From Streptomyces viridochromogenes (GTDB lineage Bacteria > Actinomycetota > Actinomycetes > Streptomycetales > Streptomycetaceae), in NCBI RefSeq assembly GCF_001270495.1, contig NZ_LGUR01000249.1:1-43607 (forward strand): a DNA stretch of 43,607 nt, given 5' to 3'. The translations under genes and the position numbers were made by a program. Under the pieces are notes generated by a model. It was not told where the DNA came from. It saw only the letters and a list, made by a program, of their open reading frames with translations, and made no database searches. Of the stretch, positions 33,991 to 42,468 are shown piece after piece (position 1 is the stretch's first letter; each line of letters opens with the position of its first letter).

Positions 33991-34864
33991 CACCGCGCGC
34001 CCCGGTCTCGTCGACGCCCACCACCACGTGTGGAACCTCGACCGACGCCGTCAGCCCTGGCTGGACGACCCGGGGCACGAACCGATCCGCCGCTCCTTCG
34101 ACACCGGCAACCTGCGCAGGACCGCCACCCGGACGATCGTGGGACGTCGTCTGGAGCGAACCGTGGTCGTCCAGTGCGTGACCTCCGTGCCCGAAACCCG
34201 TGAGCTGCTGGCCCTGGCCGACGCCGATCCGCTGATCGGCGCGGTCGTAGGGTGGGTGGATCTGACCTGCCTTGACATCAAGGACATCCTGGACGGGCTG
34301 CGCGCCAGTCCCGGCGGCACCCACCTGCGAGCCGTCCGGCACATCGTGCAGGGGGAGCCGGACCCCGACTGGCTGCAGCGCCCCGTCGTGGAGTCCGGGC
34401 TGCGCGCCGTACGTGACCACGGGCTCGGCTACGACGTCCTGATCCGCAGCCACCAGCTGCCCCAGGCGATCCGGCTCGCCGAAGCCATCCCCGATCTGGA
34501 CATCGTCCTCGACCACGCGGGGAAGCCACCCCTCGCCGGCGGCGACCTGACCGACTGGGAAGGACAGATCCGCCTGCTGGCCAAACACCCGCAGGTGCGC
34601 TGCAAGGTGTCAGGTCTCGTCACCGAGGCCGACCACGGGAAGTGGACCGTCGCCGACATCCGGCCGGTGTGGGACGTGCTGCTCTCCGCCTTCGGCCCGT
34701 ACCGGCTCATGTTCGGCTCCGACTGGCCGGTCTGCCTGCTCGCCGGCGGCTGGAACCTCTGGGCCGCCACCGTCGAGGAACTCCTCGCCGACTGCTCCGC
34801 GAGCGAGACCCGGGCGATCCTCTCCGGCACCGCGACCGCCTTCTACCGGCTGCGGCCCGGCTGA
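33983..34864 (+). CDS. L-fuconolactonase (amidohydrolase family 2)
   Basis: 293 residues of the COG3618 amidohydrolase group: VDAHHHVW at 10-17, [24 protein letters not shown] near 177, VSGLVTEAD near 210 and [15 protein letters not shown] near 252. Opens L-fucono-1,5(1,4)-lactone to L-fuconate; homologues also act on L-galactonolactone. The GTG start lies within the dehydratase gene end, indicating coupling. Confidence 0.9.
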   Translation: MSDTARPGLVDAHHHVWNLDRRRQPWLDDPGHEPIRRSFDTGNLRRTATRTIVGRRLERTVVVQCVTSVPETRELLALADADPLIGAVVGWVDLTCLDIKDILDGLRASPGGTHLRAVRHIVQGEPDPDWLQRPVVESGLRAVRDHGLGYDVLIRSHQLPQAIRLAEAIPDLDIVLDHAGKPPLAGGDLTDWEGQIRLLAKHPQVRCKVSGLVTEADHGKWTVADIRPVWDVLLSAFGPYRLMFGSDWPVCLLAGGWNLWAATVEELLADCSASETRAILSGTATAFYRLRPG

Positions 34865-34951
34865 GCACACGGTCCGCGAACGAACCGGAAGCGTCCGCTC
34901 ACAGCCGCCCCCTCACTCACCGGCACCCGCGCCGAAAGGACCCCCAAGACG

Positions 34952-35995
34952 ATGACACGCGCCGTCCGCTATATCGCGGCCCGCACCCTGGACACGGCCC
35001 CCGTGAAGAGTTTGCCGCCCGGCCCCGGAGAGGTCGAAGTGGCCCCCGCCTACGTCGGCATATGCGGCACCGACCTGCACATCTTCCACGGCGACATGGA
35101 TGCGCGGGTCCACGCGCCCGCCGTCCTCGGACACGAGATGTCCGGCCGCGTCGTACGCGTCGGCCCGGACACGGAGGGCTGGCAGCCCGGCGACGCGGTG
35201 ACCGTGATGCCGCTGCGCTGGGACGGCACGTGTCCCGCCTGCCGGGCCGGCCACCGGCACATCTGCCAGCACCTCGACTTCATCGGCATCGACTCGCCCG
35301 GCGCGATGCAACAGCGCTGGACGGTACCCGCCGCAACCCTCCTGCGGCTGCCGGACTCCGTACCCCTGGACCGGGCCGCACTGGTCGAGCCGACGGCGGT
35401 CGCCGTGCACGACGTGGGCCGGGCCGAAGTGCGCGGCGGAGAACGGGTCGTCGTGGTCGGCGGCGGACCGGTGGGTCTCCTCATCGCGCTGGTCGCCCGC
35501 ACCGTCGGGGCGGAGGTCCGGGTCGTGGAGCTCAGCGCCCATCGCCGCCTGCTGGCCGGGAAGCTGGGCCTGGCGACCTGGGACCCCGCCGAGCAGAACG
35601 TGCCCGAACTGGTGCGGGAGTGGACCGGTGACGCGGGGGCCGACGTCGCCTTCGAAGTGTCCGGGGCCGCCGCCGGGATGGACACGGCGGTGGAAGTCCT
35701 CGGCGTCCGGGGCCGGTTGTGCCTGGTCGCCATTCATCCCCAGCACCGCGAGGTGAACCTGCACCGCTTCTTCTGGCGTGAACTCACGCTGGTCGGCGCC
35801 CGGTTGTACGACCGGTCCGATTTCGAGCGAGCCGTGACGCTGGTCGCGGACGGCACGATCCCCGCCGAGCAGCTCATCAGCAAGGTGGTGCCACTCGCCG
35901 AGGCTCCCTCGGCGTTCGAGGCCCTGGAGTCCGGAGGCGACGTGATGAAGATCCTGGTGGACTGCACCGACGAGGCCGAGGAGGCCGCCGTATGA
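34952..35995 (+). CDS. Zinc-dependent sugar (acid) dehydrogenase, MDR family
   Basis: 347-residue medium-chain dehydrogenase: catalytic zinc ligands in GICGTDLHIFHGD and LGHEMSG, Rossmann motif VVGGGPVGLLIAL near 170, VEPTAVAVHD. The structural zinc loop reads WDGTCPACRAGHRHIC, so the first of the usual four Cys is Asp. Close to threonine/L-idonate/galactonate dehydrogenases. It is followed by KduD-like, KDPG aldolase and KDG kinase genes with ATGA overlaps. The set matches oxidation of L-2-keto-3-deoxygalactonate at C5 (or L-galactonate) as first step of a KDG route (inference). Confidence 0.85.
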   Translation: MTRAVRYIAARTLDTAPVKSLPPGPGEVEVAPAYVGICGTDLHIFHGDMDARVHAPAVLGHEMSGRVVRVGPDTEGWQPGDAVTVMPLRWDGTCPACRAGHRHICQHLDFIGIDSPGAMQQRWTVPAATLLRLPDSVPLDRAALVEPTAVAVHDVGRAEVRGGERVVVVGGGPVGLLIALVARTVGAEVRVVELSAHRRLLAGKLGLATWDPAEQNVPELVREWTGDAGADVAFEVSGAAAGMDTAVEVLGVRGRLCLVAIHPQHREVNLHRFFWRELTLVGARLYDRSDFERAVTLVADGTIPAEQLISKVVPLAEAPSAFEALESGGDVMKILVDCTDEAEEAAV

Positions 35996-36753
35996 CTGCC
36001 TTCGACCTCACCGGCAGGCTCGCAGTCGTCACCGGAGCCCGGCGCGGCATCGGCCGGGCGATGGCCCGCGCGCTCGCCGAGGCCGGCGCGGACGTCATAG
36101 GCGTCAGCGCCTCGCTGGAGGAGTCGGGAAGCGACGTCGAGAAGGACGTCACCTCCACGGGCCGCACCTTCGAGGCGATCCGCACCGACTTCGCCGACCG
36201 GGAGGCCGTACGAGCCCTGGGCGCGGACCTTGCCGGCCGCACTCGGCCGGTGGACATCCTGGTCAACAACGCGGGTACCATCCGCCGCGCCCCCGCAGCA
36301 GAACACCCCGATACCGACTGGGAGTTGGTGCTCCAGGTCAACCTCAGCGCACAGTTCGCGCTGACCCGGGCGGTCGGCGCGGCGATGGTTGCCCGCGGCC
36401 GGGGCAAGGTCGTCTTCACGGCGTCGCTGCTCAGCTTCCAGGGCGGGATCACCGTGCCCGGCTACACCGCTGCCAAGCACGGCATCGCCGGTCTGACCAA
36501 GGCGCTGGCCAACGAGTGGGCCCCGCACGGCGTCAACGTCAACGCCATCGCGCCCGGCTACATCGCCACCGACAACACCCAGGCCCTGCGGGAGGATCCG
36601 GTACGCAGCAAGGCGATCCTGGACCGCATCCCGGCCGGACGCTGGGGCGACGCGGACGACCTGGCGGGCGCCACCGTCTTCCTCGCCTCGGACGCCGCCG
36701 CCTACATCCACGGCACCGTCCTGCCCGTCGACGGCGGATGGCTCGGCAGATGA
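35992..36753 (+). CDS. KduD-like 2-keto-3-deoxy-D-gluconate 5-dehydrogenase (SDR)
   Basis: 253-residue SDR that closely follows KduD: TGARRGIGRAMA, NNAGTIRRAPA, SLLSFQGGITVPGYTAAKHG, ANEWAPHGVNVNAIAPGYIA, RIPAGRWG and VDGGWLGR at the end. KduD interconverts 2,5-diketo-3-deoxygluconate and KDG. Here it would reduce the diketo acid made by the preceding Zn dehydrogenase, so the pair inverts C5 of L-2-keto-3-deoxygalactonate. Start overlaps the Zn dehydrogenase stop by ATGA and its own stop overlaps the aldolase start. Confidence 0.9.
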   Translation: MTAFDLTGRLAVVTGARRGIGRAMARALAEAGADVIGVSASLEESGSDVEKDVTSTGRTFEAIRTDFADREAVRALGADLAGRTRPVDILVNNAGTIRRAPAAEHPDTDWELVLQVNLSAQFALTRAVGAAMVARGRGKVVFTASLLSFQGGITVPGYTAAKHGIAGLTKALANEWAPHGVNVNAIAPGYIATDNTQALREDPVRSKAILDRIPAGRWGDADDLAGATVFLASDAAAYIHGTVLPVDGGWLGR

Positions 36754-37403
36754 GCACCGATCTGACCCCCGCCCCGACCGCCGACCTGACCGCCGCTCTC
36801 TCCGGGACCCGGATCCTGCCCGTGCTGACGGTGCCGGACGTCGCCACGGCGGCTCCACTGGCCGAGGCACTCGCCGCCGGCGGCGCCCGGTGCGCCGAGG
36901 TCACCTTCCGCACCCCGGACGCCGAAAAGGCGCTGCGGGCGATAGCCGACCACGGTGGCCTCACCGTCGGCGCGGGCACGGTCCTCACCCCCGAGCAGGC
37001 GGAGCGGGCGGTCGCGGCCGGTGCGCGCTTCGTGCTGTCGCCCGGCTTCGACGCGGACGTCGTGCACACGTGCCGGAAGCTGGGTGTTCCGGTCGTGCCG
37101 GGCGTCGCCACCGCCACGGAACTGACGCGGGCGCTGCGCGCCGGACTCACCACGGTGAAGCTGTTTCCGGCCGAACACCTGGGAGGCGCCCGGTTCATCC
37201 AGGCTCTCGTGGCGCCGTTCCCCCAGGCCCGGTTCGTGCCGACGGGTGGTGTCGGGCCCGCGCACCTGCCCATATACCTCTCGCATCCGGCTGTCCTCGC
37301 GGTCGGCGGCAGCTGGATGGCCGCCGCCGGTCACCTGGAGCGTGGGGACTACGCGGAGATCCGGAGACTGACGGCCGAGGCCGTGGAGAGGAGCGCGGCA
37401 TGA
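36750..37403 (+). CDS. eda: KDPG/KHG aldolase
   Basis: 217-residue class I aldolase: ARCAEVTFRTPDAEKAL with the catalytic Glu near 46, VGAGTVLTPEQAERAV, FVLSPGFD, and the Schiff-base Lys in TTVKLFPAEHLGG near 132, then PTGGV. Cleaves 2-keto-3-deoxy-6-phosphogluconate into pyruvate and glyceraldehyde 3-phosphate. ATGA overlaps on both sides place it tightly between the KduD-like SDR and the KDG kinase. Confidence 0.92.
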   Translation: MSTDLTPAPTADLTAALSGTRILPVLTVPDVATAAPLAEALAAGGARCAEVTFRTPDAEKALRAIADHGGLTVGAGTVLTPEQAERAVAAGARFVLSPGFDADVVHTCRKLGVPVVPGVATATELTRALRAGLTTVKLFPAEHLGGARFIQALVAPFPQARFVPTGGVGPAHLPIYLSHPAVLAVGGSWMAAAGHLERGDYAEIRRLTAEAVERSAA

Positions 37404-38449
37404 CCGGGCGGGGACCGGAGGTGGTCGCCCTCGGCGAGGTGATGCTGCGCTTCGACCCGGGCGAGGGCCGGATCCGCTCCGCCCGTACCTTCCAGGTCTG
37501 GGAGGGCGGCGGCGAGTACAACGTCGTCCGCGGACTGCGCCGCTGCTTCGGTCTGCGGACCGCCGTCGTCACGGCTCTCGTGGACAACGAGGTGGGCCGC
37601 CTCACCGAGGACCTCATCCTGCAGGGCGGAGTCGACACCTCGCTCATCCGTTGGGTGACCGCCGACGGCATCGGGCGCACCGCTCGCAACGGCCTCAACT
37701 TCGTGGAACGCGGCTTCGGCATCCGGGGAGCCCTCGGAGTCAGCGACCGCGCCAACACCGCGGTGTCCCAGCTGCGGCCGGGCGACATCGACTGGGACTC
37801 CGTCTTCTCCACGGGCGCCCGCTGGTTCCACACCGGCGGCATCTTCGCGGGGTTGTCGGACGCCACGGCCGAGGTCGCCGAGGAGGCGATGACCGCCGCC
37901 CGCCGGCACGGCGTGACTGTCTCCTACGACCCCAACTACCGCCCGAGCCTCTGGGCCGGCCGGGGCGGGCCGGAGCGGGCACGCGAGGTCGACCTCCGGC
38001 TGGCACGGCACGCCGACGTCGTGGTCGGCGCCCTGGGCTTGGCCGGCGAACATCCCGGAGCGATACGCCTCGGTGCCGACGAGGTGCCAAAGGCATTGCT
38101 TGAGGTTGCGGACCGGGTGCCCGAGGCGAGGGTGCTGGCGACGACTCTGCGGAGCGTGCCCTCGGCCGGCGTCAACGACTGGACCTCGGCGGCCTGGTCG
38201 GCGCAGACAGGGTTCGTCGCGGGCCCCGAGATGCCCGGCCTGCACGTACTGGACCGCATCGGATCGGGTGACGGGTTCGCCGCCGGCCTGATCTACGGCC
38301 TGCACACCGGGACCGGCCTGGAGCGTGCCCTCGCGTACGGCACCGCCCATGGCGCGCTCACCATGACCACCCCCGGCGACGTCTCCATGGCGTCCCTCAC
38401 CGAGGTCGAGGCGCTGGTGGGCGGCGGCTCGGCCCACGTCCGGCGCTGA
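37400..38449 (+). CDS. kdgK: 2-keto-3-deoxygluconate kinase (PfkB family)
   Basis: 349-residue PfkB-type sugar kinase. N-terminal EVVALGEVMLRFDPGEGRI and EGGGEYNVVRGLRRCFG, DPNYRPSLWAG, and the catalytic C-terminal signature DRIGSGDGFAAGLIYGL with its Asp. EYNV and the Arg-rich substrate region are typical of KDG kinases. Phosphorylates KDG to KDPG for the aldolase encoded immediately before. Confidence 0.9.
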   Translation: MTGRGPEVVALGEVMLRFDPGEGRIRSARTFQVWEGGGEYNVVRGLRRCFGLRTAVVTALVDNEVGRLTEDLILQGGVDTSLIRWVTADGIGRTARNGLNFVERGFGIRGALGVSDRANTAVSQLRPGDIDWDSVFSTGARWFHTGGIFAGLSDATAEVAEEAMTAARRHGVTVSYDPNYRPSLWAGRGGPERAREVDLRLARHADVVVGALGLAGEHPGAIRLGADEVPKALLEVADRVPEARVLATTLRSVPSAGVNDWTSAAWSAQTGFVAGPEMPGLHVLDRIGSGDGFAAGLIYGLHTGTGLERALAYGTAHGALTMTTPGDVSMASLTEVEALVGGGSAHVRR

Positions 38450-38484
38450 CCGGCGAACTCCACCAACGTCCCGAGGAGGACACC

Positions 38485-39498
38485 ATGCGCCGCAGGAAGA
38501 TCAACAACACGCCCGTCGAGCTCACCGAGCTCGGCTTCGGGGCCGCCGTCATCGGCAACCTCTACCGGGTCACCCCGGCCCACCACGCGAGGGCCGCCGT
38601 CGAGACCGCCTGGGACGCGGGCATCCGGTACTTCGACACCGCCCCCCACTACGGGCTCGGCCTCTCGGAGCGCCGGCTGGGGGCGGTTCTGCGGAACCGT
38701 CCGCGGGACGACTACGTCATCTCCTCGAAGGTGGGGCGTCTGCTCGTCCCCAACGGCAGGCCGCGGGGCGTCGACAGCGAAGGCTTCGCCGTACGGGACG
38801 ATCTGCGGCGGGAGTGGGACTTCAGCCGGGACGGAGTACTCCGGTCCATCGAGGCCACTCTCGAGCGCACGGGTCTTGACCGGCTGGACGTCGTGTACCT
38901 GCACGATCCCGACGAGCACTGGAAGCAGGCGGCCGAGGAGGCCATGCCCGCCCTGGCGGACCTGCGTGACCAGGGCGTCATCGGAGCCATCGGGGCCGGC
39001 ATGAACCAGTCGGCCATGCTGGCCCGGTTCCTGCGCGAGACCGCCGCCGACGTGGTCATGCTGGCCGGGAGGTACAGCCTTCTCGACCAGTCGTCACTGG
39101 ACGACGTCCTGCCGGCGGCGGCGGAGCACGGCAAGAGCGTCGTGGCGGTCGGCGTGTTCAACTCGGGCCTGCTCTCCCACGACCGGCCGGCGGAGGGCAT
39201 GAAATACGACTACCGGGCCGCCCCCGTCGACCTCGTCGCGCGGGCGCGGGCCATCGCGGACGTGTGCGAGGAGCACGGGACGACCCTGCCCGCGGCGGCG
39301 ATCGCGTTCCCCTTCACGCACCCCAGTATCATCAACGTCACTCTTGGCATGCGCGACGGGGACCAGGTCACGCGGAACGCCGGACTCCACAGCCGACCCG
39401 TCCCCGATGGCCTCTGGGCCGATCTGCGTGCCCGGGATCTCATCAGACCGGACGTGCCGGAGACGCACCCGCACGGAAAGGGGGCACGGTGTCACTGA
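38485..39498 (+). CDS. Aldo/keto reductase, probable L-fucose (L-galactose) dehydrogenase
   Basis: 337 residues. AKR tetrad seen in IRYFDTAPHYGLGLSERRLG (Asp, Tyr), ISSKVGRLL (Lys) and DVVYLHDPDEHW (His). The branch is that of D-threo-aldose/L-fucose dehydrogenases, which oxidise L-fucose and L-galactose to lactones with NAD(P). First step of the oxidative pathway. ATG 38485 has GAGGAG before it. Ends overlapping the GTG of the second GntR regulator. Confidence 0.9.
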   Translation: MRRRKINNTPVELTELGFGAAVIGNLYRVTPAHHARAAVETAWDAGIRYFDTAPHYGLGLSERRLGAVLRNRPRDDYVISSKVGRLLVPNGRPRGVDSEGFAVRDDLRREWDFSRDGVLRSIEATLERTGLDRLDVVYLHDPDEHWKQAAEEAMPALADLRDQGVIGAIGAGMNQSAMLARFLRETAADVVMLAGRYSLLDQSSLDDVLPAAAEHGKSVVAVGVFNSGLLSHDRPAEGMKYDYRAAPVDLVARARAIADVCEEHGTTLPAAAIAFPFTHPSIINVTLGMRDGDQVTRNAGLHSRPVPDGLWADLRARDLIRPDVPETHPHGKGARCH

Positions 39499-40211
39499 CG
39501 GACAAGGCCATCGAGGAGATTCGTGAGCTGATCCGGACCGGCGCCCTGCCTCCCGGTTCGAAGCTGCCTCCGGAATCGGAGCTGGCGGCTCAGCTGGGAC
39601 TGTCCCGCAACCTGGCGCGCGAGGCGGTCAAGGCCCTGGCGGTCGCCCGCGTGCTGGAGATCAAGCGGGGCGACGGCACGTATGTCAGCAGCCTGCAGGC
39701 GAGCGTACTGCTGGAGGGCCTGGGCGGTGCCGTGGAACTGCTTCAGGCCGACGCAGGCGCGCTGTTGGACCTGATGGAGGTGCGGAGGCTGCTCGAACCG
39801 GTCGCCACCGGGCTCGCCGCCACCCGCATCACCGATGAGCAACTGGCCGAGGTTAAGCACCACCTCGACGCCATGCGGGAGGCCCGCGACGACGTCGAAG
39901 TGCTCAACGCGCACGACGCGGCGTTCCATCGCGCCGTTGTCGCGGCCACGGGGAACGAGTCCCTGCTGGCAATCCTCGAAGGCGTCTCCGGCCGCACGCT
40001 TCGCGCCCGGATCTGGCGAGGCCAGGCCGACGCCCGGGTCGCCGCCAGGACCGTGACGGAACACGAGGCGATCTTCGAGGCGCTGGCCGGCCGCGACGCC
40101 TCACTCAGCCAGGCGGCCGCACTACTGCACGTCAGCAGCACGGAACAGTGGTTGCGGGACCACATAGAGTCCGGCGGTCTTCCCTCCGGCACCCCCGCGA
40201 GCTCCGGCTGA
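39489..40211 (+). CDS. FadR-type GntR regulator of the catabolic arm
   Basis: 240 residues: winged HTH (LPPESELAAQLGLSRNLARE near 26-45, then GDGTYVSSLQ) and an FCD domain (DLMEVRRLLEPVATG, FHRAVVAATGNESLLAIL, TEHEAIFEALAGRD). GTG 39489 is chosen: it aligns with the paralogue at 25020-25724 (SLTD...AIE.I) and overlaps the AKR gene by 10 bases. So each arm of the island ends with, or contains, its own copy of this regulator. Confidence 0.9.
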   Translation: MSLTDKAIEEIRELIRTGALPPGSKLPPESELAAQLGLSRNLAREAVKALAVARVLEIKRGDGTYVSSLQASVLLEGLGGAVELLQADAGALLDLMEVRRLLEPVATGLAATRITDEQLAEVKHHLDAMREARDDVEVLNAHDAAFHRAVVAATGNESLLAILEGVSGRTLRARIWRGQADARVAARTVTEHEAIFEALAGRDASLSQAAALLHVSSTEQWLRDHIESGGLPSGTPASSG

Positions 40212-40268
40212 GAGCGGACAGGACACGTCCGGAGTTCGGGACGGCCGGAGTCGCGTGACGGAGGATTC

Positions 40269-40372
40269 TCACTCCAGGTGTCGGACCACTGCCTCGGCGA
40301 CGGCCTTGGCGCTGCTGGGGTTCTGTCCGGTGATGAGGCGGCCGTCCTCGACGAGGTGGACGTCGAAGGGCT
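40269..40372 (-). pseudogene. DJ-1/PfpI-family C-terminal relic
   Basis: Minus-strand frame ending FDVHLVEDGRLITGQNPSSA, then KAVAEAVVRHLE and a stop at 40269: the tail of a type 1 glutamine amidotransferase-like (DJ-1/PfpI/Hsp31) protein. Upstream coding sequence is replaced by the aldehyde dehydrogenase tail, read in the opposite direction. The sequence at 40274-40372 equals the one at 43509-43607. Confidence 0.8.
40274..40372. repeat. 99-base direct repeat, copy A
   Basis: Identical base for base to 43509-43607, in the same orientation, 3,235 bases apart. The second copy runs into the window edge, so the repeat may end at 99 bases or be longer in the chromosome; on the left side identity ends at 40374/43609 at the latest in what can be compared. 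Confidence 0.95.
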
Positions 40373-40416
40373 GGGGACGGCGTGCGCCCGCTGGGCGAGT
40401 TCCTCCTGGGGATTTC

Positions 40417-40578
40417 GTGGATGTAGACGACCAACCGGTCAACGACGAGCCGAGCATGCCCTACGCCGGGGTGAAGGAGAGCGGCTGGGGCCGCTTCGGC
40501 GCGGGCTTTGCGGCGGAGGAATTTACCGAGCTCCGCTGGATCACTCTGCGCGGGGAACCTCGCGACTTCCCGATCTGA
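40417..40578 (+). pseudogene. Aldehyde dehydrogenase C-terminal tail, right copy
   Basis: Reads VDVDDQPVNDEPSMPYAG, VKESGWGRFGAGFAAEEF and ends TLRGEPRDFPI at a stop. It matches the left copy (20437-20594) throughout, with about 20 base differences over 156 bases, so the two are paralogues rather than a recent copy. The catalytic part is absent. It lies just outside the right end of the fucose island. Confidence 0.85.
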
Positions 40579-40666
40579 CCCGTCGTGCGGAATTGCGTCA
40601 TCCCTCGCCAACATGACAGTGACCCCCATCTCTGTTGCTTCTTCCAATTGAGCACCTGCTACCGTC

Positions 40667-41275
40667 ATGGCTGTGACTGCTAAGTCGGATCTACGGGAAC
40701 GCCGTCGCCTGGCAACCCAGGCCGAGATCGAGGACGCCGCCCTCGACCTGTTCGAGAGACAGGGATGCGGGCACACGACCGTCCTCGAGATCGCGCGGGC
40801 GGCCGGCGTCTCGCAGAGCACTTTCTTCCGGTACTTCGCGACGAAGGAGGACACGGCGCTGGGATCGCACCGCGCCTTCGAGTCCGCTTTCGTCGCGCGC
40901 CTGGGCGACGCCGAGGCCAGACCCTTGAACCTTCGCGACATCGAAGAGGTCATCGCCGCGACCTTGGGTGATCTGAGCACCGATGGGGCCGACGTGCTCG
41001 GACGCATACGGCGGGTCCGCGGCCTGCTCATGCGGGACACGGCCCTGCGCAGCGCGGCACTGGGGTGGGAGGCCGGACAGTGCCAACGGTTCCTGGGCCT
41101 TCTGGCGGACGCCACCGGCACCGAGAGCGTGGACCAACGGGTCCGGATGATGCTCGAGACGGTGAGCGTCACACTGCGCGTCGCGTTCGACGAGTGGGCC
41201 TCGGAGGGCGACGCCGATCTGGTCGAGGTCTACCGCACCACCTGCGCCTGGCTGCGTGACGTGGTCTCCGACTGA
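40667..41275 (+). CDS. TetR-family regulator of the adjacent dehydrogenase
   Basis: 202 residues. HTH: RRRLATQAEIEDAALDLFER, TTVLEIARAAGVSQSTFFRY with FFRYF as recognition-helix end, then a helical ligand domain ending FDEWASEGDADLVEVYRTTC. ATG 40667 chosen; GTG 40673 possible. It is followed after 132 bases by the QOR-like dehydrogenase, and probably represses it in response to an electrophile or quinone. The relic at 2958-3425 is its decayed paralogue before the paralogous dehydrogenase. Confidence 0.9.
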   Translation: MAVTAKSDLRERRRLATQAEIEDAALDLFERQGCGHTTVLEIARAAGVSQSTFFRYFATKEDTALGSHRAFESAFVARLGDAEARPLNLRDIEEVIAATLGDLSTDGADVLGRIRRVRGLLMRDTALRSAALGWEAGQCQRFLGLLADATGTESVDQRVRMMLETVSVTLRVAFDEWASEGDADLVEVYRTTCAWLRDVVSD

Positions 41276-41407
41276 CTCGTGGGACGCCCGCCACCCGCCG
41301 GTCTCTCACCCATCACGGCGCCTACACCGAGCGGATCACCGTTTCTCCCGAGATGCTCGTGCCCGTCCCCGGCCCCCCATGACGACACCTCAGGAGTAAA
41401 TCCCTTC

Positions 41408-42394
41408 ATGCGCGCCCTGGTTCTCGACCAGCCCGGCCCCTGCGACACCCTACGGCTGGCGGACCTGCCGGTCCCCGAGCCCGGGCCGGGGCAGGTTCGG
41501 ATCAGAGTCGAGGCCTGCGGACTGAACCCGTCGGACTACCAGCGTGCCGCCTACGGCATCCCCGAGTGGACCTGGCCCGCCGTTCTGGGACTGGACGTCG
41601 TGGGCATCGTGGACGAGCTCGGCGCGGGCGTGACGAACGTCCGAACGCGGCAGCGCGTGGCCTACCACGCGGACATCCGCGAACGCGGCGGCTTCGCCGA
41701 GTACACCCTGGCGGACGCCCAGGCCCTGGCGCCGGTTCCGGCGGGCCTCGATCCGGCCGCGGCGGCCGCTCTGCCCTCGGCCGGCATGACGGCCTACCAG
41801 GCGGTCGTGCGCCGTCTGCACGTCACCGCGGAAGACACCGTTCTCGTCACCGGCGGTGCCGGGGGAGTCGGCGGCTTCGCGGTCCAACTGGCCGCGATGG
41901 CCGGAGCACGGGTGCTGGCCACCGCGTCCGCAGGCAACGCCGCGTATGTGAAGGGACTCGGCGCGGAAGCCGTCGTCGACTACCGCACAGAGGACGTGGC
42001 TTCCGGTGTACGGGAGTTGACCGAGGGCCGGGGTGTGGACGCCGTGGTCGACACCGTGGGCCCGGACTCAGCCACCACCAACCTGGGTCTCCTGGTTCAC
42101 GGTGGCCGCCTCGCCGCGATCGCGGGGCGGCCCGACCTCGGCGTTGTGCCGCCGTTCTCCATGGCACCCTCCCTCCACGAGATCGCGCTCGGCGCCGCGT
42201 ACACGGTCGGAGACGGACGGGCGCGCAGGCAGCTGTCGACGATGCTCACCGAGTTGCTCTCCATGGCGGCCGACGGACGGCTGGACCCGATGGTGACCCG
42301 GACCATCGCCCTGGAAGACGTGCCCGCCGCGCTGACCGAACTGTCGGGCCGCCGGGTGCGGGGCAAGCTGGTCCAGGTCTTCCCACGCCGATGA
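41408..42394 (+). CDS. NADP-dependent quinone oxidoreductase-like dehydrogenase, second copy
   Basis: 328 residues, same family and layout as 3612-4592: MRALVLDQPGPCDTLRL start, NPSDYQRAAYGIPEW, VLVTGGAGGVGGFAVQLAA, GRGVDAVVDTVG and APSLHEIALGAAYTVGDGR. No zinc ligands. ATG 41408 follows AGGAGTAAATCCC. This copy keeps its intact TetR partner upstream and has an HSL-type esterase downstream. Confidence 0.9.
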   Translation: MRALVLDQPGPCDTLRLADLPVPEPGPGQVRIRVEACGLNPSDYQRAAYGIPEWTWPAVLGLDVVGIVDELGAGVTNVRTRQRVAYHADIRERGGFAEYTLADAQALAPVPAGLDPAAAAALPSAGMTAYQAVVRRLHVTAEDTVLVTGGAGGVGGFAVQLAAMAGARVLATASAGNAAYVKGLGAEAVVDYRTEDVASGVRELTEGRGVDAVVDTVGPDSATTNLGLLVHGGRLAAIAGRPDLGVVPPFSMAPSLHEIALGAAYTVGDGRARRQLSTMLTELLSMAADGRLDPMVTRTIALEDVPAALTELSGRRVRGKLVQVFPRR

Positions 42395-42468
42395 GACGTA
42401 CGTCCACCACCTCGTCGACGACACCGTTCCGCCGCGGCTGACCGTGAACGACCATGTGAGGAGACCCC

